From Nyssa sinensis (taxonomy: Eukaryota; Streptophyta; Magnoliopsida; Cornales; Nyssaceae), in contig CM018031.1 in assembly GCA_008638375.1 (NCBI GenBank), positions 64,078,688 through 64,142,687 of the forward strand: DNA of 64,000 bases, given 5' to 3'. Below are positions 44,834 to 56,338 of this stretch, in pieces. The translations under genes and the position numbers were made by a program. The notes below the pieces were generated by a model. That model saw only the letters and a list, made by a program, of their open reading frames with translations. It searched no databases and was not told the origin of the DNA. Every line of letters begins with the position of its first letter. Positions within the stretch are counted from its first letter, which is position 1.

Positions 44834-46462
44834 TTACCTTCCGTCCTGCTTGACAAACTCCCGAAGACGCTCCTTCTTTATGAGCTGCTCTATCTCATAT
44901 CGGAGAGTCCTGCATGTGTTAGTTGTATGTCCATGATCTTTATGGAAATTACAATACTTACTTTGGTCCCGCAGGCTGGGATCTCCCTTGATTGGTTCCG
45001 GCCACCTCAGGTTCTCCCGATCTCGGATCTGCCGGAGTACCTGGTTCGGTGTGGTGTTCAGAGGAGTGAAGTTGGTGAACTCCCTCGGTCCGGAGTTGTA
45101 CACAGCTCTGGGTGCTGTTCTTTTCTCTGGGCTCCTGGCCCTCTTTTTGTTGGAGTCTCTTCTGTGATCCTCCTTCTTGTGGTCCTCCCGCTTTGGATTG
45201 TTCTTCTGGGTCTGATCTCTGCCCTTCTGGGACGTGCGGTTGGCTTCTTCCAGGTTGATGTATTTTCTGGCCCGATCCATTAATGCCGCCATATCGGCTG
45301 GAGGGCTCTTTGTCAAGGAGTCTCTGAACCCACCTTGGGCAAGCCCAGCAGTTAGGGCTGCTACAAGGAATTTCGGGCTGCAGTCAGTGATCTCCGTGAG
45401 TTCGGTGTTGAAGCGCGCAATGTAGGCTAGGAGGGATTCCTCCCTGGTCTGCTTGACGTTCAGCAGGAATTCTGGCCCCCTTCTGAGCCTCCTGCTGGTC
45501 ATAAACCTGTCCAAGAACTGTCTACCGAACTCGTAGAAGCTGGTAACTGAGTTAGAAGGGAGGTTATGGAACCACTTCAGAGCAGTTCCCTTCAAGCTGG
45601 TGATGAACGTTCGGCACATGAAAGCATCAGAGGCTCCGTGAAGGGCCATCGTATGCTGGTAATGAGAGAGATGATCTCCTGGATCTCCAGATCCATCGTA
45701 CAGGGTGAACTTGGGCACCATGAACTTTCTGGGCCTCTCTTCTGACATGATGGCGTGAGTGAATGGGGTGGCCAGTCTTCCGAGCAGCCTGGCCAGTTCG
45801 TCTTACTCTGGAGGGTTCTGAGGTCCTCTCAAGGTAGTTGTCCGATCCATCGACTCGGCAATTTCCTCTACCCTCCGCGGGTCTTTGAGTCTGACATCTT
45901 GTGAACCCTGCTTGACAGCCTCGGTTTCAGGGTAGTAGGGTTGATTACGCCCTTCGGACGGAGGAAGATTCCGAACCGGAGGGTTTGGAGCTGTATGAGG
46001 AGGCTCCTGCGGTGCAGGGTGTGCTCCCGAGGCCCTTGGAGTTGGGGCTCGAGTAGTGCTCCGGTAATGGATGTCGGGGACGAAGGCGGATGTTCCCTAG
46101 CCAAGGACTGTTGATGACTGCGGATCTCGGCCAGCGCGAGGAACGCCTGAGGGGTGCCCAGGCTGGTTAGTTGGAGCCTGCTCGTGAAGTTCTTCGTTCT
46201 CTGTAGCAACAGGAGGTTGCGTTCCTGCAACGAAGTTGACCGGCGGGCTAGGAGAACCCGCCGCTTGGTTCTGCGTAAGTGTTGCTAGTGTTCTAGTGAT
46301 GGTAAGCAACTGCTCCTGCACCAGTTCATTGTGTCGTTTTATTGCTTCGATCTCTTGTCGCATAGGATTGGCCGCTGGCCCCCTTGTGCGGGGAGCAGGC
46401 GGCTGACGTTGAGCGTTTTGCGAATTCTGAGTATTCTGTCGTGGTCGGAGATTTGGTGCCAT
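44834..46462 (-). pseudogene. gag: Gag region
   Basis: ATG at 46462 (MAPNLRPRQNTQ), 78 bases inside the 5' LTR edge. The N-terminus is Pro/Gln-rich with a short helix (EIEAIKRHNELVQEQLLTI). The capsid core (retrotransposon gag, PF03732-like) starts at ~45740: PKFTLYDGSGDPGDHLSHY, LKGTALKWFHNLP, SFYEFGRQFLDRF, TREESLLAYIARF. A Cys-His knuckle-like CNFHKDHGHTTNTC lies near 44906-44947. In-frame stops occur at 46097-46099 (TAG), 45803-45805 (TAA) and 44834-44836 (TAA, likely from a Gln codon). Without them the frame runs straight into protease. Confidence 0.88.
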
Positions 46463-46518
46463 GGTTTTCTGGTGAGGAAAGAGTTGAGTTTATGAATAGA
46501 GCACTTGGAGATTAGTCG

Positions 46519-46536
46519 TTCCCACAGACGACGCCA
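46519..46536 (-). other. Primer-binding site
   Basis: On the minus strand TGGCGTCGTCTGTGGGAA, three bases after the 5' LTR. It resembles the TGGCGCCGTCTGTGGGAA type used by many plant gypsy elements, with a C-to-T change. I do not assign the tRNA. Confidence 0.7.
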
Positions 46537-46539
46537 AAC

Positions 46540-47159
46540 TGATGCTGCACTTTTCGGCTCGCAATAAGTATGGACTCCGCGACCTGTAGAACACTCAGAA
46601 AGATGATCAGAGGACCACCGGATTGGCTCCGGGGTAGCCGCTCCAATGCTTAAGTAAGTAAAAGAAATTGAAAGACTGTATTGAAAGCCAAAGAATGAGC
46701 ATAAGAAATAAGGCGTACCTCTAGGGTTTAATTTATAAGCCGTGGCTTTCCTAAGTTGATTAGGATTCAACGCCATGAATATAGGGATTTGATCATCGGA
46801 GATTGCAGCTACCTTGCATAGAGATAACCATAGATGGTAGTTTCCTTGTTGAAGACTGCTACCTTGCATAGAGATAACCATAGATGGTAGTTTCCTTGTT
46901 GAAGACTGCTTCCTTGTTGAAGACCGCTTCCTTATTCCCTGCTCGGCACCCGCTAAGGCAGTGACGAGTTCTGGAGTGTTGGTCTGGGCCCTGTGATCTG
47001 TTCTGGATATATATGTTCGGCCACTTCCGACCTTATATGGTGATCTGAATGCTTGAGCTTTTAGTCATTGGCTGAGTGAGAATCATGTTTGCTGAGCATA
47101 GGTCAGACTGTGGTCACACGTGTCAAGTGTTGATTGGCCTGTTCTTTTATGGTATATCA
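46540..47159 (-). repeat. 5' LTR of the Tat-type element (620 bp)
   Basis: See the partner LTR at 35250-35870. It is flanked on the right by the target duplication CATAC (47160-47164). Confidence 0.95.
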
Positions 47160-47164
47160 CATAC

Positions 47165-47410
47165 ATATATATATATGTATATATATGTGTGTGAGAGAGT
47201 GAAGCATGCATCAATATTCATATAATTAATCTGTCTCTTCCCTTTGATCATTATTCATTAGACATGACCTACTTAACTAGGTTAGGGCCAATGAGCATTA
47301 CATTAAGGAATCCTATACCTCCATCTCTCCATGATTTTTGACTTTTGATGACATATTGCAATAATCCGAAGTTTTATTCAAATTAGTTCATTATTATCAT
47401 GACCCTGCAT

Positions 47411-47457
<47 letters not shown>

Positions 47458-47796
47458 AGATGTTTGCATTCTGTACGAAATTAATTTGTAATTCATGTGA
47501 TGAAAAAATTATAAAAATAAATGATAAATTTGTAAATAAATAATAAAAAATTAGATAAAATGATTCATAAATATAAATAATAATAAATAAATAAAATGTC
47601 TATCAAAAAGTACGATCACTCCATAATCTCTTATTTAATCATAGATTAAAAAATAAAAAATAAAAGTATAAATCAAGTATCATGGGTCAAAATTAAAAAT
47701 TAGACACATAAGAGAAAAAATGAATTAATAAATAACAGTAGACTAATAATTAAAGAGTAAAATTGTTATTTTACCATGATCAACAACCCCCACTTC

Positions 47797-47844
<48 letters not shown>

Positions 47845-49775
47845 CAATTGTCACATTACTGCATTACATGTGTTGTTTTTATTTATTTTTAACCCATTAG
47901 GAATGAATAAAAATAAGTAACCAAACCAAAAATTTATTTATAAGTACATTTTTCTACTGTTTTGTCTACTTATATAACAAGACATGGTTCTTCAAATTAA
48001 AAAATAAAACATAAATATTTAGTAAGATATTGAAAAAAATGATTAATTTAATTCTACAAAAGAATGAAACCAACAATGTATAATATTAAAAACAACACAT
48101 ATTATCTCTTTTGCAAAAGCATCTTTTGAGCTTAATATTAAAAATGACAAATTTTTAACAACACATTAATAGATTGGCAGATCAAAACACATAATACAAG
48201 ACTGAGGGTTCAACTAACATATTATCAGAGCTAGTATTATGTTTGAACTGAGATGAGAACGTATAGTATTTTACATTGAATGTCGACAATATTTATAATG
48301 AATTTATAAAGATGACATAGTACATTTTTAATAAAAATACAAATTTGTGAGTATTTATCGCTGAATTGAAAACTTAAGCTCGATAATAAACTATTAGAAG
48401 AAAGAGAATAATACTTTTAAGTAAAGACTCAACCGTCTCTAACTATAATATTCATGGTAAAGTTATTCGCCGCGATTCAATGAGAAGAAAGTCCAAAATG
48501 CATTTGGGAAGTTATAGGTAGCTTAGACTTTGTGTCACTAAGAGAAAGGAAGAGATATGTTGTTGGCATTGGTCAGAAAAGGAAAGAGACCTGACTATGG
48601 GAGTGATAGATATGGATCATGTAAGATCTTCTTTATCAGCCCTTTCCTCTCCATGTTGATCTCCCACAATCCAACCCCTTTCACATCAACTGCTTCTCTC
48701 CTTTTATCACAAAAGTGAAAATTCAGAGCTGCCAGCCACTTGACCGGCCCCATTCTCTTGACACAATATCTCCATTTAACTTAAAACTATCTTCCTTGAG
48801 CAATTATTCAGCATGGAATCACAGTCTCAACGTTTCAATGACTATATATGTAACAATATATTATCCATGTATATATATGACTTACCATTTAATCATTAAA
48901 ATTATTGAAATCAATTCATTGAATAATTTCTCGTCTTCCTAACGTTCTAGTACTACTGGGTCACTCGGAGAGATATTTTTTAGTAGTATGGTATATCACG
49001 TGATAATGTAATCTTTCAATAACCAAAGGTAGAACTAGAAAAAAAAAATTAGAAGGGGGGAGCTAGACAATTTTTGAAAAAAATTTTAATCAGAATTTTA
49101 GGTTGGGTCAAAATTTTGGATGAAAATAAGAGAAATCGTGGGTAAAAATTGGGTTGAGTTAAAACTTTAGGTGATAAATGAGAGAAATATTTCCTAAAAT
49201 TTAGAGTGGGTTAGAGCCCGGCCTAACCCACTGGAAATCCTGTCATTGCCAATAATACTCTGTCATCTATATTATATATATATTCAAAAAAATAAATAAA
49301 TCATAATACACATGATAAAAAATTATTGAAATGACACATTGCTGCAAACGGATCCAGACTATTGATTGCACCTGCACCTGCATCGGAACCCAACTCTGAC
49401 TTGGTTCTCTTAGGTCCAGGCCAACTGGTTCAAGATCCATTGTTATAAAAAAAAAATTAAGCAATATTGGGAGACTATACTCATATGATAATAAGAGAAA
49501 GCTTATAATATTTACTTTAGTGTAAATCCTTTAGCAAAATCCAGTTTTTATATCATCCAATTTTGAATAATTATGAATAAGTTGCACAAATTGTGTTCGT
49601 ATGATGAGAAAATGATTTGGGTTTACTGTCTATTCTATTTTATGTGTTATTGATTGCCAGGATATTCCCAAGTGGAACCCTTACCTTTACAAGTGTATCT
49701 TTATAAAAAAAAGTTGGTATATTAGATAGTTAATTTTAATTTAAACACTTACTATTTTAATCTACCAAGCCTACT
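47165..49775. other. Non-coding b2/b3 sequence, copy C right of the retrotransposon
   Basis: It resumes the unit after the insertion. Long (AT)n tracts lie at ~47413-47452 and ~47804-47842. One unit each of the 153-bp and 132-bp stretches duplicated in A is present. A decayed element runs from AGGTAGAACTAGAA (~49026) to CCTGTCATTGCC (~49251), also present in A and B. No gene is supported. Confidence 0.55.
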
Positions 49776-49777
49776 CA

Positions 49778-49942
49778 CGGGAGTAGTTCAGATGAATTGG
49801 TAGACGAACCATAAATCCAGAGATCATCAGTTCAAGCTCCTCACTTTATACCTAATGAAATATGTGGTGTGAATCTAATGAGAATAGGAGGATTAATTTG
49901 GTGACAAAGTTATTGAGATATTTCTATTTTGAAAAAAAAAAA
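49778..49942 (+). mobile_element. SINE-like element, copy C
   Basis: The best-preserved of the three. The A box TAGTTCAGATG (49784-49794) fits the TRGYNNARNNG consensus. A B-box-like AGTTCAAGCTCC is at 49829-49840. The tail is TTCTATTTTG followed by A(11) near 49932-49942. Confidence 0.5.
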
Positions 49943-50008
49943 TTACAAAACATTTTTCTAAAATATAATTAAAATTCACTGTGACATATAAGTCATTTTA
50001 GACTCCTA

Positions 50009-50450
50009 AAAAAGATAATGCTTGAGAGAGAGATTGCCGCCAATATGGAATGAACACATATAAGAAGAAAGTTATATGTAAAGGTTTTCATAATGATGTA
50101 TGGAAAATTTTGGTCGACAAGTTCCATCCATGACATACTTGGGAACATGTGGAGAGCCTAAAGGGAGGCCTTCAAACATGGCCCTGCGGACCTCACCATT
50201 CACAAGTTCATGTTCCCCTACCCCACGTTACTATCATTCTCCCAATGACAATACCAAGAAGAAGAAAAAAGGGTAAAAAAACAAAAATGGATTGAAGGAC
50301 AGAAACAAACGTGTGCTAGGAGTACGAGTGAAATTGTGTGCTAGCAAATTTGGATTTGACAAAATTAGAATTATAATGTGTCTAAGTCGTGAGTATCTAG
50401 TACTCAAGTCTTGTGGTCAAGCATTAAAATATCTAATACAAATTTTTGAA
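50009..50450. other. Highly conserved island in b3 (copy C)
   Basis: Counterpart of 22021-22480 and 29068-29510, slightly more diverged. Confidence 0.4.
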
Positions 50451-50615
50451 TATCAGGTTTGTTCGGCACACACATATTTAATACCTACTTGGCTGATTGA
50501 CTCATATTTTTTAGTGTTACATTTGCTTCAATTAAATCAAGTGTATTATTATTTGAATAAAGTTAAATTTTTTATCAATCTATATAACATGATCTAAGTC
50601 ATTTGAACGACTTGA

Positions 50616-50633
50616 GAGGTCGTTCGAACGACC
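50616..50633. repeat. 18-bp perfect palindrome
   Basis: AGGTCGTTCGAACGACCT is its own reverse complement. Copies A and B carry the same site with one mismatch (AGGTCGTTCGAACAACCT). Related half-sites follow within 110 bases. Confidence 0.7.
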
Positions 50634-51373
50634 TATGGGGGGTTTTTCAATGACATCTCATTCAAGGTTGTTTGATAGTTTGAATAAAAGTTTGTTTAAA
50701 TAACCTACGAGGTCGTTCAAACGATCTTAGGTTAAATTTCAATGCGAGTTCATTCGATCTCGTTCAATAGGAAGTTCAAACAACCTACAAGCAAAATATT
50801 TTTTTAATTCGATTTAAACATTCATTTTCTGTATCAACCCCTAATTATTTAAGGGACTTTGACAAGGAAAATAGGGAGAGACTTTTTGCTACACCTGGAG
50901 CGAGAGGGAGAGAGAAAGAGATGAAAGTTTTGCAAAGAGTTTTTAATGCATTAAATCACATAGTTCATAAATATTTATAGCACAAGGAATCCAAAAACCA
51001 CTTATTCACGTCCGAGTTGAAGAGTACAAGCGTGGAAGAGTATAGTTTGTGTGATTAGAGGAATTCGAGGCTACAAGGAGTCGTAGTTGTGATTGTGTAA
51101 AGTTGTTCAAGAATTTGAAGATGGGGAAACTATAAAAAACGCTTGTGGAGGCAAGTTCGAAGGAAGATTCGTACAGGGTTAACAAAGTCTGAGGTACAAA
51201 GTCAATAGTAGCATCAGAGTCTGAATCTTTCTTAGATTCTTGATAGTAGGTTTAGTGATAGACTGGAAAGGTCCCTAGGTTTTTTTTACAAGGTTTCCTT
51301 GTAAAAATTCTCGTGTTCTCCTTTTTGTGTAGATGAACCATAAGATTGCATTAATGTCTTGTTTAATACGGTG

Positions 51374-51400
51374 GAATAGACATTTCAAGAATGTCTATTC
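51374..51400. repeat. Perfect 11-bp inverted repeat, 5-base loop
   Basis: GAATAGACATT / AATGTCTATTC around TCAAG. It is present in b4 of copy C and absent from copy A at the same place. ATTCC/GGAAT repeats around it suggest a fold-back MITE. Confidence 0.55.
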
Positions 51401-51834
51401 TAATTTTTTCATTTCTTATTCTTATTTACTATGATTGGGAGTGCCTATTCTATGAAATAATCATTCCAAATATTCATTTGGCTTAGGTAAGTAATTCATA
51501 TTCCATTTCATGTTATTTTTATTTTATTTCATAGAATGACCATTTCATTCATGCATATCAAGTATGATCTGAATTCAGGTGATAACATAATTACCTGAAT
51601 TTAAAATCTAAAAGGATTTCAATTGTTGATTAAATAGACTATTCACCCCATCCTTTAGGCCTATTTCTCCCTACCTAGATCATACTACGACTTCTCACCA
51701 TAGGTTTTCAAAAATAGAAAAAAGAAAAAAAAAAAAACCACAAAAAAAGAAGAAGTTACAACATATGATTTCAAAACAAGACTTCCTAGCTACTACAGGT
51801 TCTGAGCTGCTCTTACTTTTAGACTACTCAGTAC

Positions 51835-52456
51835 TCGCAAATTTATTTTTTGTGAGCCCAAGGAAATCTATGCGGTGTGGGCTTCCAGACCCGTGGGCCC
51901 ATAAAATTTTTTGAATGGCAGAAGGCCTGTTAACAGTTGCATAGCTCACTGGGTCACATTTTGGTACTAAACTAGAGACTTCACTGGACAAGCAACAAAC
52001 AGTGTGTAGCTTGTGATTGTTCCGTTGCGTGATGCTTTCGCACAACCCTGACGGCTACTTATGTCCATGGGGCGGTTTTCGGTAACTGTCATGTTTCTAA
52101 TGAAACGAATTTGAAAAATATAAGAGGAGTTCTCAAAAATTTTGTAAAATTTGGAGTAGATTTGAAAAAAGATATTTAAATTCACCCGTCTTGATTATAA
52201 TATGAAATTATTTAACTATTTCTTATGTCCGTAAATATATATGTAATTGTGAAAAAAAGAATAGTAAAAATAAATATTTTTCTTATTTATTATTATTTTT
52301 AAAATAAAAATAATAAATTTTAGTGTAATTGAGATGGGACGGTTGTGGAATAACATATTATTTAGAACATACTAGGTTTTGGAAGTATTATTCCCGAGTT
52401 TGGAATAAGTTACCTCGTTCTGTACCCACCTTGTTGACATTTTTATTGACAGTCAT
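51835..52456. other. Unique DNA right of the repeat array
   Basis: I see nothing here beyond short featureless frames. It ends in the GTCAT target duplication of the next insertion. Confidence 0.5.
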
Positions 52457-55400
52457 TGTCACGACCCAAAACCCACCCTATGCGGATTAGGGATCCGTGA
52501 CCTGGGTCTGCGGCCCGTGGGCCGTTCCCCGTCCAAAAGGATCTAAAATGCTAGGTAAAGTTTTAACAAAAGCATTTCTTAATCATTAAAATATCTGGTA
52601 GCACAGTCAGTTCACCACTGATGCATGTCCAAAAATTATAAGTGTTAAATACAGATCCTTTAAAAACAAAAACCAACAAACAGGACCGTGGTGACATGGG
52701 AGTATTAAGACCTGACAATATTCAACTTAATACAAAACTCGCCAAAACAGCTACCAGTAACTAGCAGCGTCTAAATCCCTGGAGCGCCTGAGGGTTCCCC
52801 GTCTTCTTGTTGTCCTGAAAAATTTAAGGGAGGAGGGGTGAGCTAATAACCCAATAAGTAATTTCCTGGCTTTAATGTGGGTTCGGGTTTGTCCAATGAA
52901 AGGATTGAACAAGGAATAACAGATAGCCCATTGAACAATAATGAAGACGTAGCCAGTCACCAAAATGTGCAAAACATTGACCCGAGGGTCCAAAAGGCAT
53001 ATCCCACAATATAACACAAGAGTCAATAACAAAGCCAAATGAAATTGGGATCTGGCCTATCATGATGGATTGCTGCCACAACAATACATTAGCCAATCAA
53101 AGATATACCATGCTTGCAACAATATGATCATTTCACAGGGTATAAAAAGATGATCATACAATGGAAACAAGAATAAGTTAACATCGAATTCAAATAGCCC
53201 AGATATACGTGAATTACCCGGGGCCCGGCATACCCCACTAAAACGCATGCTCAGATCCGCCACGGTTCCTCGGGCTCTCTGAAAAGTGTTAGAGCTCTTT
53301 TCAATGCAGGTCCCGTAGGACACAACAGACCCTAATGGGTCTTTTCCCCTACGTAATCTGTGAATAGATGGGTCATTGTGACTGAGCACAACCCCGAGTA
53401 CACACCAAATATCATGACCAACAAAATCCCATACAAGATGTACTATCGTACCAAACATTTGATATCACAAACAACAAAACACGAAGTGTATGGAATCAGT
53501 AGAATGTATCTCAAGACTAGGTCATGGTACGATAGTGTAATAATATTCAAATATCAATGATCAATCTCAAAGTGATGTAAGCAAGCAAGTCAAATCCAAA
53601 ATCAAGTAAACTGATATCTACAAGTCGATTGGCTCAAATCAAATGCATCAGGTAGTAATAGAGTACAAATTGGCAGCATATGAACAATAACGTGACTGGC
53701 TGGGAATAACCCATATTAAAGCGTCAGAATTACTTCAAAAATGATTCTCAGTAGTTCAACTAATTAAAGTCTCCTTCCCCTTCTCTTTTGACGTGCCTGT
53801 CAATTGAAAATAACTCAGTCTATAACTGTAATCGAACCATACTCGATATTCAAATTTGCTAATCTTGGCTATCGATATCTCTATTACTGATTTAGATGTC
53901 GTCATTGTATTCGGAACGTCGAATAAAATAAGTTTAGGCTTTTACAGAGCTTAAATCGGACGTCCGGATTAAAAAGGGCAAAACTGTCTTTTGTACTTTA
54001 TAGGTACTTTTATTCCCGGAACCTCTTTTTATAATTTTGACCTCACCGTTGGATTCAGTGGGTCCGAGATAGTAAGAATACCCATATAACTTGCCTTGTC
54101 AGGACACAGGGGTATTTTGGTCATTTTAAGACTTGTTCTCATTGTATTTTAATGTTTGGAGTCCCGTCTCGTAAAACGGGTCCCACCATTAGATCCGGAA
54201 TGCTTGGGATAATAAAGTTTGACTATTCGTTCGCCCCGTTCGGACTTCATTTGACTTATTTGTGACTCAGGGGTAAAATGGTAATTTTACCTATTTAATA
54301 AATTATTTAAATAATTTATTTTATTATTTTATTATTTTTCCAGGGGTGTTTTTGAAATAATTCTCCAAAGTCTGGGTCAAATTTGGAACAGGGTGAATAG
54401 TTGGGGTCAAATCACAATTATCATAAGTTTCGGTTTATTTATTTTTAATTAAAACATTGGACCAGAGGGTTCACTCAATGAAACCCTAGACCGGTCTCAG
54501 ACCACACCGAACCAACCGGTTCAGTCCTCTCCAGAGAACCGGTTTAATGGGTCATGCTGACGTCATGATGACGTCAGCCCTAATTTAATATTTTTAAAAC
54601 TCTTTAATGAAACGGCGTAGTTTCATCGCCTGTTGGATCCGGTCGGGTCCCGACCCGACCCAGACCCGGATCCAGTCCCATCTTGACCCGACATGGCCCC
54701 CCGTTTTTCCAGTGGTCTTCTCCGATCGTCCCTGTCAATTCCGGTCACCGGAATCTCGGCCAACCCACGGTTTTACACCATTTTGAAGCCCAAAATTTAC
54801 GGTTTTTGTACCAAAAGTATCCTAACGTTTTAATAATTAATTTAAACTAGCTTTGGACCTCGGTTGCCACGGTTTTTCAAAACCCATTTTCAGTTTTTCG
54901 ATCACTGTACCCAGTTTCCGGTGAGCTGGGTTTTCTTTATGATTTTCTCATGGTTTTAATTCAAATCTTTTTCTAATAATCTCCTGCACCTTATGGGGTG
55001 AGTTCTAGGTCATTTAAATCGAGTTTTTATGCATGAAATATAAAAGAACCGATTATTCTCTCACACTTGTAATCACTGTTTTCTCCCTTAATTCTTCATG
55101 GTTTTTAATGATTCTTGTTGCGTTTGAGACCTCATGTTATACTTTCTAAGACCCTATGTTTAGAATCAATCCAAGACATGCTATAACTTTTGAAACAGAA
55201 ACAAAACTACTTACCGTATTTTTTTCGGTTTCTCAGGTTGGTAAGCCAATTCCCCTTCCGTCCCTCCTTCTGAATCCACCGAGAGCTCCCTGAGCTTCTT
55301 CCTGACACACTCAGACTCCTTGGTGTTTTTCTCCCCTCTGATTTTCTCACTTCCACACGAGAATATCTATCTACACTTTTATATAATATATATTTATATT

Positions 55401-55728
55401 TCTTGCCCCAAGCACACTCAACAAAGCATGGCTGACCATGCTTTCCTCCATGATTTTCTGATTTCTCCCATACCCCTCTCCATACCTATAGGTATAGGTT
55501 AGGTGGAGTAGGTTTTGATATTTTCATTTTATATACAATATATATATATATACATATATCCTATATTATAATAATGTATAAATACATAATATACATCCAT
55601 TTAATACACATATATTTGTATTTTGATATTCATAAAATATAGGATTAAACAGCTCCAAGTACAATTGATATAGTGTTGCCCGACCCGACTGCCTCGATAT
55701 TCGTGCCATTTTGGGTCGGGGTATTACA
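52457..55728 (-). mobile_element. Large solo LTR (3.27 kb)
   Basis: Starts TGTCACGACCCAAAACCC and ends TTTTGGGTCGGGGTATTACA, so the ends are TG...CA and partly inverted. A perfect 5-bp target duplication GTCAT flanks it (52452-52456 and 55729-55733). No gag-pol, primer site, polypurine tract or internal direct repeat was seen, which fits a solo LTR. LTRs of this size occur in some plant gypsy lineages (chromoviruses such as Tekay/Del). Minus orientation is preferred, because the reading then starts TGTAATACCCCGACCC and ends GGGTCGTGACA; this is inference. A full non-autonomous element without repeats is the alternative. Open frames inside show no protein features. Confidence 0.65.
54558..54576. 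promoter_or_regulatory. Two tandem TGACGTCA sites, centres 11 bp apart
   Basis: TGACGTCATGATGACGTCA: two perfect palindromic bZIP-type sites separated by three bases, inside the large solo LTR. The helical spacing is about one turn. Confidence 0.55.
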
Positions 55729-55733
55729 GTCAT

Positions 55734-56240
55734 GCCACTTGTAAACAATTTTTAAATCTTTGTATTTATAAAATGCAGTGTTATTATTACTATATGTACG
55801 AAAATAAGAAGAAGAAGAGCACATTCAGCTAAATAAGAGCTCAAGCACTACAAACACACCCTCAGAGGTTGGTTTTATTCTTGTGAATTAATATGAGTTA
55901 ATTATTGGTAATAACAGTTCGACAAAAAATCAATGGTGAGGACAGATATTGTGGTCAGTGGCCTGAGATCTGGTAATTGTCACAAGACTCATAACAACCT
56001 CATTAGCTTAGATGTACTCAAGAAAGTGAAGGGGTAGTATTCAACTGATCAATGGGGTCTTCCAATGAAGACCTTGTTAGAATTATAGATTACCCGTCAC
56101 GTGTGCATGAAGAAAAAATATTTATTCGTCCGTGTATTATACTAAGATTAATAAATATATGACATATCAATAAAATAGATAAATGATTCTAACAATTATG
56201 TTGACGTGTTGTGCATTCATTTATCCGAGTGCAAAGATAT
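55734..56240. other. Intergenic
   Basis: AT-rich, no gene or element recognised. Confidence 0.5.
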
Positions 56241-56288
56241 TGTTGAAAATAGAGGCCCGACTCTAAATTAGTTTTTTAAAACTCAAGT

Positions 56289-56338
<50 letters not shown>

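Larger units (their letters stand above)
35250..47159 (-). mobile_element. Ty3/gypsy LTR retrotransposon, Tat-lineage type, minus orientation, defective
   Basis: LTRs lie at 35250-35870 and 46540-47159 with TG...CA ends and target duplication CATAC (35245-35249 and 47160-47164). Reading on the minus strand: 5' LTR (46540-47159), primer site (46519-46536), gag, protease, RT, RNase H, second RNase H, integrase, a 63-bp minisatellite, two antisense frames, polypurine tract (35875-35887), 3' LTR. Protease-RT-RNase H-integrase order is Ty3/gypsy. The dual RNase H, antisense frames and tandem repeats before the 3' LTR are known for the Tat lineage. Gag, protease, RNase H and integrase share one frame; RT lies between two frameshifts. 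Seven in-frame stops were counted. It sits in the CATACATAT microsatellite edge of copy C; A (~15381) and B (~26133) keep the empty site. Confidence 0.93.
30345..51834 (+). repeat. Large segmental repeat, copy C (blocks b1-b4, interrupted by an 11.9-kb retrotransposon)
   Basis: b1 is 30345-32876, b2 32877-35249 and 47160-~48083, b3 ~48084-51280, and b4 ~51280-51834. After removing the retrotransposon the copy is about 9.6 kb. The right edge falls at CTACTCAGTACT, where copy A instead runs into copy B. b1 carries a TRIM-like insertion absent from copy A. Apart from the retrotransposon no gene is recognised. Confidence 0.85.

Noticed and set aside
44573..45283. 236-codon plus-strand frame opposite gag
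   Set aside because: A shadow of the gag-protease frame on the other strand. Its leucine-rich sequence mirrors gag codons.
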